Of a DNA stretch of 64,000 bases, positions 56,429-64,000 are shown in pieces. This DNA is from Castellaniella sp. Lineage in GTDB: Bacteria; Pseudomonadota; Gammaproteobacteria; Burkholderiales; Burkholderiaceae_B. The notes beneath the pieces were generated by a model. That model saw only the letters and a list, made by a program, of their open reading frames with translations, was not told where the DNA came from and searched no databases. The translations under genes were made by a program, and so were the position numbers. The stretch's first letter is position 1. The number at the start of each line of letters is the position of its first letter. The stretch covers positions 48,177 through 112,176 of the forward strand of contig JAHRWZ010000068.1 of the NCBI GenBank assembly GCA_019104865.1, in the 5' to 3' direction.

Positions 56429-56965
56429 TCAGGCGTCGGATGTCTCGGGCATGGTGGACGCCTGGATGTAGGCCGAAGATCCCCTGGCCCCGCCGCCGTC
56501 CGGCTGGACCGTATGCAGCGTGATGATTTGACGCAGCGTCTTCTTCAGTTCTTCGGCCCGGGTGAGTCCGAAGGGTTCCAGAACCTGGTTTTCGTGTTCC
56601 TGGGCGAGTTCGATGAGGCGCTTGATCGTCTGTGAACCGTCGGGGGTGATGTGTACCAGGGTGATGCGCCGGTCGCTCGGGTGGGGCACCCGTTCGACCT
56701 GGCCCTTGGATTCCATGCGGTCCAGCAGGCGGGTGATGGTGGGCTGCTTGGTCACAGTGAGCTGGGCCAGATCGCCGATGCTGATCAGATTGCCGTCCGC
56801 CAGAGAGGCCATCACACGCCATTCGGAAATAGAAAGGCCGTGCTGGCGCGCGACCTCGTGGAATTCCCCCGAAATAAGCTGGCTGGCCAGCGCCAGCAGG
56901 GCGGGCAGGTAGCTGTCGACGAAGCGGGGCGCGGCGGGCTGGCTGGGGTCCATGCGGTTCGACAT
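56429..56965 (-). CDS. MarR-family transcriptional regulator 3
   Basis: 178 residues with a typical MarR core: EWRVMASLADGNLISIGDLAQ, the recognition helix TVTKQPTITRLLDRMESKG and the wing VPHPSDRRITLVHITPDG. ATG 56965 with AGGAATC upstream was chosen over a long upstream reading that has no homology. Divergent from iorA across a 175-base region with two AT-rich palindromes, so it is the best candidate regulator of operon 2. Confidence 0.88.
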   Translation of the reverse strand: MSNRMDPSQPAAPRFVDSYLPALLALASQLISGEFHEVARQHGLSISEWRVMASLADGNLISIGDLAQLTVTKQPTITRLLDRMESKGQVERVPHPSDRRITLVHITPDGSQTIKRLIELAQEHENQVLEPFGLTRAEELKKTLRQIITLHTVQPDGGGARGSSAYIQASTMPETSDA

Positions 56966-57056
56966 GTGATTCCTGGGACGTGGTGCGATGAGGGTCGATG
57001 GCTTCAATTCTAAGCTTCCGTAGTGGCATTCGACGATGCACTTAGGGTAAATCATG

Positions 57057-57087
57057 AGAATGAATATATTCACTTCTAAATTATAAT
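57057..57087 (+). promoter_or_regulatory. Candidate MarR operator and -10 of operon 2
   Basis: TGAATATATTCA (57061-57072) is a perfect 12-bp palindrome flanked by AGAA on the left and, after one base, TTCT on the right. Nine bases on, AAATTATAATTT (57078-57089) is another perfect palindrome containing a consensus -10 TATAAT (57082-57087). The expected start is near 57094, 47 bases before iorA. No good -35 is seen, and the operator would cover the -35 position. Confidence 0.6.
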
Positions 57088-57140
57088 TTGCTCCGGCGCT
57101 ACCCTCGCAGGGCAGTGGATCCACGGTTCTGGAGCACGTC

Positions 57141-59300
57141 ATGGCGGAACGGTCATTTGTCGCTGAAGTCGAGAAACTGCGGTTGTCGGACGGAGAAATC
57201 TTCCGTGGCGAGGGAATCCTCGCCGTCACAAAGGCTTTGCTGGAGTCGGGGGTGGCCTACATCGCCGGCTATCAGGGGGCGCCCATCTCGCACCTGATGG
57301 ACGTGCTCGCGGACGCGCAGGACATTCTGGCGGAATACGGCATCCGCTTCGAAAACAGCGCGAGCGAGGCCACGGCCGCTGCGACGCTGTCGGCGTCGGT
57401 CAACTACCCGCTGCGCGGCGCGGTCACCTTCAAGGCCACGGTAGGCACCAACGTGGCTTCGGACGCACTGGCGAATCTGGCTTCCGGCGGCGTGACCGGT
57501 GGCGCGCTGGTGATCGTGGGCGAGGACTATGGCGAGGGCTCCTCGATCATGCAGGAGCGCAGCCACGCCTTCGCGATGAAATCCCAGATGTGGCTGCTGG
57601 ATCCGCGCCCGAACCTGCCCTGCATCGTGCAGGCGGTCAAGGACGGCTTCGATCTGTCCGAGGCCAGCCACACACCGGTCATGCTGCAGATGCGCATCCG
57701 TTCCTGCCACCTGCATGGGCAGTTCATCGCCGCGGACAATCGCGCGCCGGCCTTCACCGTCAAGGATGCCCTCGAAAACCCAAGGCGCGATGTCGAACGG
57801 ATCGTGCTGCCGCCCGCCAGCTTTCTGCACGAGCGCGAAAAGGTGGAGCAGCGCTGGCCCGCGGCGGTGCGCTTCATCCAGGAACGCGGTCTCAACGAAT
57901 TCTTCTTCGAGGACGCGGCCGACGTCGGCATCGCCCTCCAGGGCGGTCTCTACAATGCCCTGATCCGGGCTTTGCAGCGCCTGGGCCTGGCGGATGTCCA
58001 CGGCGATTCCAGGATCCCGCTGTATGTGATGAATGTGGCCTACCCGCTGGTGGATGCCGAGTTCGGGCGTTTCTGCAAGGGCCGTCGCGCGATTCTGGTC
58101 CTGGAAGAGGGGCAGCCCAACTTCATCGAACAGAACGTGGCGGATATCCTGCGCCGGCTCGGCCTGGCGACTGCCTTGCACGGCAAGGACGTGCTGCCAC
58201 TGGCGGGCGAATACAACACCGCCATCGTGTGCGGGGGCGTGCGCGCGTTCCTGGAGCGCTATGGCCTGCTCGAACCCGAGGTGGTCCAAGCCGTCGTCGA
58301 GACGCGCAACGAGGTGACATTGCCGCCGCTCGACCAGACGGTGTATCCGCGCCCACCGGGCCTGTGCACAGGCTGCCCCGAACGGCCGGTCTTCACGGCG
58401 ATCATGCTGGTCGAGCGGGAACTGGGAGTGCATCACATCAGCGCCGACATCGGCTGCCAGCTGTTCTCGATCCTGCCGCCGTTCAATCTGGGCAGCACGA
58501 CCATGGGGTACGGATTGGGGGGCGCCAGCACGTCGGCCTTCAACGTGGCGCCGGGCGGCGCCCCGGCCGCCCGGCGCGCCATCTCCATCATGGGCGATGG
58601 CGGCTTCTGGCACAATGGCCTGACCAGTGGCATCGCCAATGCTGTCTTCAACCAGAGCGACAACCTGACCATCATCGTCGACAACGATTACACGGCAGCC
58701 ACCGGTGGCCAGGACATTCTGTCGAGTCACGCGAACAATCCCACCCGCAGCACGGGCCACCAGATCGAATCGGCCGTCCGTGGCGTTGGCGTCCAATGGG
58801 TGCGCACCCTCCGGCGCACCTACGACCTCAAGGCGATGACCGGCGCGCTGCGCGAGGCCCTGACCACCACCAAGCCAGGCCCCAAGGTGCTGATCGCGCA
58901 GAGCGAATGCATGCTCAACAAGCAGCGGCGCGAAAAGCCGCTGGTCCGCAAGGCAGTCGCCGCGGGTCGGCGGGTGGTGCGCGAACGCTTCGGGGTGGAC
59001 CCTGATACCTGCACCGGGGATCACTCCTGCATCCGGCTGTCAGGTTGTCCGTCGCTCACGATCCGGGAAAATCCCGACCCGTTGCGCCAGGATCCGGTGA
59101 CCGCTGTCCTGGACAGTTGCGTGGGCTGCGGCCATTGCGGCGAAGTCGCGCATGCGGCGGTGCTGTGCCCGTCGTTCTTCCGCGCCAGCATCATCAGCAA
59201 TCCCACCCGCTGGGACCGGCTGCGGCATCGCCTGCGCACGATCGTGATCGCCTGGCTGCAGCGTAGCGAGGCCAGGCGCCGGGCCAAGTATGCGTTCTGA
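57141..59300 (+). CDS. Indolepyruvate ferredoxin oxidoreductase alpha-like subunit
   Basis: Thiamine-diphosphate, iron-sulfur 2-oxoacid oxidoreductase subunit, 719 residues. N-terminal pyrimidine-binding half (about 10-400; GYQGAPISHLMDVLADA, the AAATLSASVNYPL block), then the ThDP-binding half with MGDGGFWHNGLTSG near 477 and IVDNDYTAATGGQD. The C-terminal ferredoxin part has CTGDHSCIRLSGCP and a complete CVGCGHCGEVAHAAVLCP. Likely substrates are arylpyruvates or arylglyoxylates; pyruvate is less likely. GGAG precedes the ATG. First gene of operon 2, overlapping the beta-like gene by 11 bases. Confidence 0.85.
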   Translation: MAERSFVAEVEKLRLSDGEIFRGEGILAVTKALLESGVAYIAGYQGAPISHLMDVLADAQDILAEYGIRFENSASEATAAATLSASVNYPLRGAVTFKATVGTNVASDALANLASGGVTGGALVIVGEDYGEGSSIMQERSHAFAMKSQMWLLDPRPNLPCIVQAVKDGFDLSEASHTPVMLQMRIRSCHLHGQFIAADNRAPAFTVKDALENPRRDVERIVLPPASFLHEREKVEQRWPAAVRFIQERGLNEFFFEDAADVGIALQGGLYNALIRALQRLGLADVHGDSRIPLYVMNVAYPLVDAEFGRFCKGRRAILVLEEGQPNFIEQNVADILRRLGLATALHGKDVLPLAGEYNTAIVCGGVRAFLERYGLLEPEVVQAVVETRNEVTLPPLDQTVYPRPPGLCTGCPERPVFTAIMLVERELGVHHISADIGCQLFSILPPFNLGSTTMGYGLGGASTSAFNVAPGGAPAARRAISIMGDGGFWHNGLTSGIANAVFNQSDNLTIIVDNDYTAATGGQDILSSHANNPTRSTGHQIESAVRGVGVQWVRTLRRTYDLKAMTGALREALTTTKPGPKVLIAQSECMLNKQRREKPLVRKAVAAGRRVVRERFGVDPDTCTGDHSCIRLSGCPSLTIRENPDPLRQDPVTAVLDSCVGCGHCGEVAHAAVLCPSFFRASIISNPTRWDRLRHRLRTIVIAWLQRSEARRRAKYAF

Positions 59301-60885
59301 TCATTCCTCGAGCCCCGGAAGCGCCGTCGTGTATTCCGAGCCCATCAAGATCGCCATCCTTGCCATGGGCGGCGAGGGCGGGGGTGTGCTCGCCGACTGG
59401 ATCGTGGATCTCGGCGAGGAAAGTGGCTGGTTCGCCCAGACCACCTCGGTGCCCGGGGTCGCTCAGCGCACCGGCGCCACGATCTATTATGTCGAACTGC
59501 TCCCCGGCGCCGGCGTGTCCGGCACCCCCAGTCCCGTGCTGGCCCAGGCGCCCATGCCGGGCGACGTGGACATCGTGCTGGCGTCCGAACTGATGGAGGC
59601 CGGCCGCGCGGTGCAGCGCGGCTTCGTGACCCCGGATCGCACGACGCTGGTGACTTCCTCCCATCGTGTCTATTCCATCGCCGAGAAATCCGCGTTGGGC
59701 GACGGTCGTGTCGACAGCGAGCTGCTGCTGCGCCAGACGCGGCGCGCGGCGCGGCGTTTCGTGAGCTTCGACATGGCCGAGGCCGCCGAGCGCGCGGGCA
59801 GCGTGGTCAGCGCGGTCCTGTTCGGCGCGCTGTGCGGCGCCGGGATCCTGCCTTTCAGCCGCCGCCAGTTCGAAGAAGCCATCGAACGCGGCGGTGTGGG
59901 CGTGAAGCAGAGCCTCAAGGCCTTCACCGAAGGCCACGACCGTGCGCAGCACACGCAATCCGAAGGCGGCGGCCGCCCGACCGTCCGTCCTCGCGGGGAA
60001 ATAGACGCAGTGCGCGAGCCGGTGCCGGAGCCGCCCGTCGCCTTGCCGCCGCTGCATCCCAAGGTCGCCGCGCTGGTGAACCGCGCGCAGGGCTATCCGC
60101 AGCCCGTGCGGGAGATCGCCGTCGAAGGCATCCGCCGGCTCGTCGATTATCAGGATCCGGACTATGCCAGGCTGTACCTGGACCGCCTGGATACCCTGGC
60201 GGGCGCCCCGGGAGGCGACGCCCCTGAACTGTTGCGCGAGGTCGCGCGACATCTGGCGCTGTGGATGTCCTACGAGGACACGATTCGGGTCGCCGACCTC
60301 AAGATCCGGGGCAGCCGCTTCGAGCGGGTCCGCGACGAAGTCCACGCCGGCGACGCGCAAATCCTGGACATCTCCGAGTTCATGCATCCGCGCATAGAGG
60401 AAATCTGCGAGACGCTGCCGGCTGGCCTCGGGCGCTGGCTCGCCCGGCCGCATGCCGTGCACCGTCTGGTGGCCCGTTTCACCCGGCATGGCCGGGTCGT
60501 CAGGACCAGTTCGCTGAGTGGCTTCCTGATGCTGTATGTGTTGGCGCGCTGGGGCCGCTGGCGCCGCACGACGCTGCGCTACGCACTGGAAACCGAGCGC
60601 ATTGAAGCCTGGCTGCGACGCCTGAGGGAAGCCGCCGCGGTCAACCCGCTGCTGGCGCTGGAGGTGGCGAAATGCCAGACCCTGGTCAAAGGCTACAGCG
60701 ATACGCATGCGCGCGGCCTGCGGAATTACGAGGTCCTGATGACGGTGCTTGACCGTCATGCCCGCATGCTGGCACCGGCCGCGCTGCGGGACCTACGCAA
60801 CGCGGCGCTGGCCGACGAGCATGGCCGCCGGTTGCGCGACAGCCTGCAACGACACGGATTTCCCACCGAGGGCCTGTTTTCATGA
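59290..60885 (+). CDS. Indolepyruvate oxidoreductase beta-like subunit with C-terminal extension
   Basis: 531 residues. The first 190 form the gamma/beta IOR domain (IAILAMGGEGGGVLADWIV, TTSVPGVAQRTGATIYYVE, FGALCGAGILPFSRRQFEEA). The remaining part is a helical, arginine-rich domain of the DUF6537 kind found in long IOR beta proteins. Partner of the upstream alpha-like subunit. ATG 59290 overlaps the previous gene; GTG 59329 with GGAAG upstream is a reasonable alternative start. Confidence 0.83.
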   Translation: MRSDHSSSPGSAVVYSEPIKIAILAMGGEGGGVLADWIVDLGEESGWFAQTTSVPGVAQRTGATIYYVELLPGAGVSGTPSPVLAQAPMPGDVDIVLASELMEAGRAVQRGFVTPDRTTLVTSSHRVYSIAEKSALGDGRVDSELLLRQTRRAARRFVSFDMAEAAERAGSVVSAVLFGALCGAGILPFSRRQFEEAIERGGVGVKQSLKAFTEGHDRAQHTQSEGGGRPTVRPRGEIDAVREPVPEPPVALPPLHPKVAALVNRAQGYPQPVREIAVEGIRRLVDYQDPDYARLYLDRLDTLAGAPGGDAPELLREVARHLALWMSYEDTIRVADLKIRGSRFERVRDEVHAGDAQILDISEFMHPRIEEICETLPAGLGRWLARPHAVHRLVARFTRHGRVVRTSSLSGFLMLYVLARWGRWRRTTLRYALETERIEAWLRRLREAAAVNPLLALEVAKCQTLVKGYSDTHARGLRNYEVLMTVLDRHARMLAPAALRDLRNAALADEHGRRLRDSLQRHGFPTEGLFS

Positions 60886-60974
60886 ACGACTGGATCATCC
60901 TCACGCGGGAGCGCGGCGCGATCGTGGCGCCCGCTCATGCCCGCTTGTCCACCGGGCATGGAGGGCGGCACTGA
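60882..60974 (+). CDS. 30-residue ORF tiled between IOR beta and thiolase-like genes
   Basis: The ATG overlaps the upstream stop as ATGA, and its own stop overlaps the next start as TGATG. It therefore occupies exactly the space between two cistrons and would couple their translation. The peptide MNDWIILTRERGAIVAPAHA, then RLSTGHGGRH, resembles nothing I know. No ribosome site of its own is clear. It may be a coupling ORF or the remnant of a deleted gene. Confidence 0.45.
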   Translation: MNDWIILTRERGAIVAPAHARLSTGHGGRH

Positions 60975-62140
60975 TGGCGCGCCGGGATTATGCCGACGTG
61001 GCCGTGGCCGTGCCCATCACCGTGCCCTACCAGCGTTTTTCCACTGAAGGTGCGTACTGGTTTCTTGGGCGGGCCGTGCAGGCGCTGGTCGGGCAGAGCG
61101 GGATCGCCAAGGAAGCGATCGACGGGCTGTGCCTGTCGAGCTTTTCGCTCGCGCCGGATACGGCGGTCGGCGTCACCCAACACCTGGGACTGTCGCCGCG
61201 CTGGCTCGATCATGTACCCACCGGGGGAGCGGCCGGTGTGATGTGCCTGCGCCGCGCCGCGCGCGCCGTCCAGGCGGGGGACGCGGACGTGGTGGCGTGC
61301 GTGGCGGCGGACACCAACCATGTGGATTCGTTCCGGCAGACGTTGGGGGCCTTCAGCGATTTCTCGCGGGATGCCACCTATCCTTATGGCTCGGGCGGCC
61401 CGAATTCCGTCTTTGCCCTGATCACCGCCCACTACATGCGCCAGTTCGGCGCCCGGCGCGAGGACTTCGGCCGCATCGCGGTCGCGCAAAGGCAGAATGC
61501 GCTGCGTAACCCCAACGCGCTATTCAAGAAGCGGCTGACGATCGAAGAATACATGGCGGCGCGTCCCATCGCCGACCCCCTGCATCTGTTCGACTGCGTG
61601 ATGCCTTGCGCGGGCGCCGAGGCGTTTCTGGTGATGAGCGCCGCCCGTGCGCGCGACCTGGGGCTGGCGCATGCCCTCGTGCGAGGCGCGATCGAGCGCC
61701 ACAACGCCTACGCCGAGGACCCGGTCATGGTGCGTGGCGGCTGGCTCAGAGATCGCGATGAACTGTATGCACAGGCCAGCGCCGGTCCGGGCGATATCGA
61801 TTTTGTTCACACCTACGATGACTATCCCGTCATCGTGATGATGCAGTTCGAGGATCTGGGCTTTTGCGAAAAGGGCGAGGGCCCGGACTTCGTCCGCGCG
61901 CATACCCTCACGCACGACGGCAGCTTTCCCAACAATACCAGCGGCGGGCAGCTCTCGAGCGGTCAGGCCGGCGCGGCCGGAGGATTCCTGGGCATGACGG
62001 AATCGATCCGGCAACTGACCGGCCAGGCCGGCGAACGCGCGGTCGGCGATGCCCGGCTGGGTCTGGTCGCGGGATTCGGCATGGTGACTTACGACCGCTG
62101 CCTGTGCACGGGCGCGGTGATTCTCGGGAGCAGCGAATGA
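60974..62140 (+). CDS. Thiolase-fold protein (SCP-x/Ltp2-like) lacking thiolase catalytic residues
   Basis: 388 residues with the thiolase fold as in lipid-transfer-protein-like acyl-CoA enzymes. Where thiolases have the nucleophilic Cys (pattern CATG), this protein has VPTGGAAGVM, with Gly85 in that place. Where they have GGxxxxGHPxGA it reads GGQLSSGQAGAAG, with Gln331 for His. Such proteins paired with a DUF35 partner act as retro-aldolases in steroid side-chain breakdown, and a DUF35 gene follows directly (ATGA overlap). Thiolytic activity is therefore doubtful. Confidence 0.8.
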   Translation: MARRDYADVAVAVPITVPYQRFSTEGAYWFLGRAVQALVGQSGIAKEAIDGLCLSSFSLAPDTAVGVTQHLGLSPRWLDHVPTGGAAGVMCLRRAARAVQAGDADVVACVAADTNHVDSFRQTLGAFSDFSRDATYPYGSGGPNSVFALITAHYMRQFGARREDFGRIAVAQRQNALRNPNALFKKRLTIEEYMAARPIADPLHLFDCVMPCAGAEAFLVMSAARARDLGLAHALVRGAIERHNAYAEDPVMVRGGWLRDRDELYAQASAGPGDIDFVHTYDDYPVIVMMQFEDLGFCEKGEGPDFVRAHTLTHDGSFPNNTSGGQLSSGQAGAAGGFLGMTESIRQLTGQAGERAVGDARLGLVAGFGMVTYDRCLCTGAVILGSSE

Positions 62141-63390
62141 CAATGCCGCTGATGAAGCCCAAACGCAAGAATCCGGTCCTGCGCACGCGGCAGATGAACC
62201 TGCCGCCCTGGGCGCGCGGCCGGGTGGCGCTGGGCATCACCGCCGCAGCCGCCGAGGGCCGGTTCGAGCTGCAGGTCTGCGAGGCCTGCGGCACCACCCA
62301 GTATCCACCGCGCTCGGCCTGCTGCCAGTGCCTGTCGGCGCAGCTGCGGTGGCGTGCGCAGAGCGGCGAGGGCGAGCTGCTGAGCGACACCACTTTGCAT
62401 CACAGCAATGATCTGTTCTTTCGTGAGAGGCTGCCCTGGCGACTCGGGTTCGTGCGCCTGGACACCGGCCCGACCGTCATGGTGCACCTGCATGGCGAGG
62501 TCGGACCGGCGCCCCGGCGCGTGAGGGTGGGCGCGCGTCTGGATCGCGCGGGGCAGGCTGTGCTGATCGGTTTTCCAATGGAAGGAAGTGCGTATATGGC
62601 GGATGACAAAATGCTGCGTGAAATGACCAGCGATCCGAAGTTTCGCAAGGCGCTGGTGACGGATGGCAAGACGGAGGTCGGGCAGGCCATGGTCCGGGCG
62701 CTCGTCAAGGCGGGCGCTGACATTGTCTGGGTCGGCCATGCCGAACCCTGGAAGAAACTGGGTGGGCTCGACGAGATCGCCGCGTTGCCCCAGGTGGCGC
62801 TGGTGCCGCTGGACCTGAGCGATGGCCGCAGTGTCACGGAACTGGCGGGCGCGATCGGCGGCAAGGTGGACATCGTCATCAACAACGCCGAGGTGCATCG
62901 CACCTACGGCATCGGCACGCGCCGTGGCACGGACGTGGCCCGTGCGGAGATGGACATCAATTATTTCGGTCTGCTGCGGCTGGCGCAGGAATTTGGTCCC
63001 GCACTCAAGGGCCGGTCGGCGGATGGGACGATCGGGGCCACCGCCTGGGTCAATCTCCTGTCCATTTACGCCTTGTCCAACTTTCCCCCGCAAGGCACCT
63101 TCAGCGCCAGCAAGGCGGCGGCGCATTCGTTGGCGCAATGCCTGCGCGCCGAGATGCGCCCGGCGGGGATCCGGGTGATCAATGTCTTCCCCGGCCCGGT
63201 GGATGACGAATGGAACCAGCTCATGCCGCCGCCGAAGCTCGCGCCGGCCGCGCTGGCCAAGGCGGTCGTGGATGCGCTGCGCGACGGCGTGGAGGACGTC
63301 TATCCGGGCGACGTGGCCCAGGAATGGCTGGAGCGCTGGCGCGACAACCCCAAGGTGCTGGAGCGCGAACTCGCTTCCGTCGGGAGCTGA
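62137..63390 (+). CDS. DUF35 zinc-ribbon/OB-fold protein fused to a degenerate SDR domain
   Basis: 417 residues. The N-terminal 145 are DUF35: zinc ribbon VCEACGTTQYPPRSACCQC near residue 48, then an OB fold. A linker leads to an SDR-like domain (about 168-400). Its cofactor loop reads TDGKTEVG (175-182), with Asp176 and Glu180 for two of the three glycines; NNAG is NNAE (249-252); the catalytic Tyr is Phe322, while Lys326 remains (FSASK). It may therefore not be an oxidoreductase. Probably forms a complex with the upstream thiolase-like protein. Confidence 0.8.
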   Translation: MTMPLMKPKRKNPVLRTRQMNLPPWARGRVALGITAAAAEGRFELQVCEACGTTQYPPRSACCQCLSAQLRWRAQSGEGELLSDTTLHHSNDLFFRERLPWRLGFVRLDTGPTVMVHLHGEVGPAPRRVRVGARLDRAGQAVLIGFPMEGSAYMADDKMLREMTSDPKFRKALVTDGKTEVGQAMVRALVKAGADIVWVGHAEPWKKLGGLDEIAALPQVALVPLDLSDGRSVTELAGAIGGKVDIVINNAEVHRTYGIGTRRGTDVARAEMDINYFGLLRLAQEFGPALKGRSADGTIGATAWVNLLSIYALSNFPPQGTFSASKAAAHSLAQCLRAEMRPAGIRVINVFPGPVDDEWNQLMPPPKLAPAALAKAVVDALRDGVEDVYPGDVAQEWLERWRDNPKVLERELASVGS

Positions 63391-63392
63391 AC

Positions 63393-64000
63393 ATGACGCA
63401 GGCAACGAACAACGTGCTGGGCGCCGTCGCGCTGGCGCTCGCGAGCGGACGCATCCGCGTGGTGGACCTCACGCAGACGCTCACGCCGGAATTCCCGCAG
63501 ATCGCGCTGCCGCCCGAGATGGGGCAGTGCTGGCCCTTCCGGATCGAGGAGGTGTCGCACTACGACGAGCGCGGCCCGGCCTGGTACTGGAACAACTTCT
63601 CCTGCGGAGAGCACACGGGCACGCACTTCGACGCGCCGATCCACTGGATCTCCGGCCGCGACCTGCCCAACAACTCGGTGGACACCATCCCGGTGCGCCA
63701 TTTCGTGGCGCCCGCCTGCGTCATCGACTGCTCGCCGCAGGTGAAGGACGACCCCGACTACCTGCTGACCATCCAGGACATCGAGACGTGGGAGGCCGCG
63801 CACGGCCGCATCCCGGCGGGCTCGTGGGTGCTGATGCGCACCGACTGGTCCAAGCGCACCGACCCGAAGGAATACCAGAATTACGACGAGACCGGCCAGC
63901 ACACGCCCGGACCCAGCGCCGAGGCCGTGCGCTTCCTGATCGAGCAGCGCGACGTGCTGGGGTTCGGCTCCGAGGCGATCGGCACCGATGCCGGCCAGGG
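63393..64000 (+). CDS. Cyclase/kynurenine formamidase/isatin hydrolase family protein, truncated by window end
   Basis: The first 202 residues of a metal-dependent hydrolase of the cyclase family (PF04199). The metal motif EHTGTHFDAPIHW is near residue 74; IRVVDLTQTLTPEFPQ near the start is typical. Members open N-formylkynurenine, isatin or related amides. Isatin hydrolase would give isatinate, a 2-oxoacid suited to the IOR-like enzyme of this operon; that link is inference. Starts two bases after the previous stop. No stop codon is reached. Confidence 0.75.
   Translation, partial: MTQATNNVLGAVALALASGRIRVVDLTQTLTPEFPQIALPPEMGQCWPFRIEEVSHYDERGPAWYWNNFSCGEHTGTHFDAPIHWISGRDLPNNSVDTIPVRHFVAPACVIDCSPQVKDDPDYLLTIQDIETWEAAHGRIPAGSWVLMRTDWSKRTDPKEYQNYDETGQHTPGPSAEAVRFLIEQRDVLGFGSEAIGTDAGQ

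Overview
The window looks like a piece of a Burkholderiales chromosome, most likely Alcaligenaceae (Bordetella/Castellaniella-like). The grounds are the high GC content, the gene orders queA-tgt-yajC-secD-secF and miaB-phoH-ybeY-corC-lnt, a nar operon with a PpiC gene, and a locus resembling the Bordetella lgm lipid A glucosamine system. I see no insertion sequence, phage, CRISPR array or rRNA. Genus is an inference; no marker gene was compared.

Left part (1-16.5 kb): a truncated ovothiol synthase gene (ovoA), serA with tandem palindromes in front and a strong terminator behind, then narK-narG-narH-narJ-narI behind an FNR-type box. An oppositely oriented asnB sits between narI and the ppiC gene that normally follows it; ppiC has its own FNR-type promoter. 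Then, on the minus strand, come a nitric-oxide response operon (group III truncated haemoglobin, nnrS, nsrR) and a 23-bp NsrR-like operator overlapping its promoter. Together this is nitrate respiration plus protection from its NO by-product.

Middle (16.6-34 kb): an lgm-like locus (Und-P glycosyltransferase, ArnT-type transferase, GtrA flippase, YdjC deacetylase), a universal stress protein, and molybdenum cofactor genes (moaA-mobA convergent with moaC-moaD-moaE-moaB-moeA) that serve the Mo-containing NarG. Two transporters follow, then the biotin genes bioB, bioF-bioC-bioD and the divergent bioA. Three tRNA genes (Ala-GGC, Glu-TTC, Asp-GTC) share a strong promoter and a terminator.

Housekeeping block (34.5-50.5 kb): a membrane GGDEF-EAL protein with a degenerate EAL domain, lnt/corC/ybeY/phoH/miaB, a ParD-like antitoxin remnant, secF/secD/yajC, tgt/queA and a PBP4-type carboxypeptidase.

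Right part (50.5-64 kb): an accessory aromatic CoA-thioester catabolic island in two operons, with three MarR regulators. Operon 1: SDR, MarR, crotonase-fold protein, acyl-CoA dehydrogenase, 2-aminobenzoate-CoA ligase-like enzyme. Operon 2, behind an AT-rich palindrome: an indolepyruvate-ferredoxin-oxidoreductase-like pair, a 30-codon ORF tiled between its neighbours, a thiolase-fold protein without the usual catalytic residues, a DUF35/OB-fold protein fused to an SDR domain whose catalytic Tyr is Phe, and a cyclase/isatin-hydrolase-family gene cut by the window end. This is the most likely place for an undescribed pathway. My working model is anthranilate (perhaps isatinate/2-aminophenylglyoxylate) degradation through 2-aminobenzoyl-CoA, with a retro-aldolase-like thiolase/DUF35 complex.
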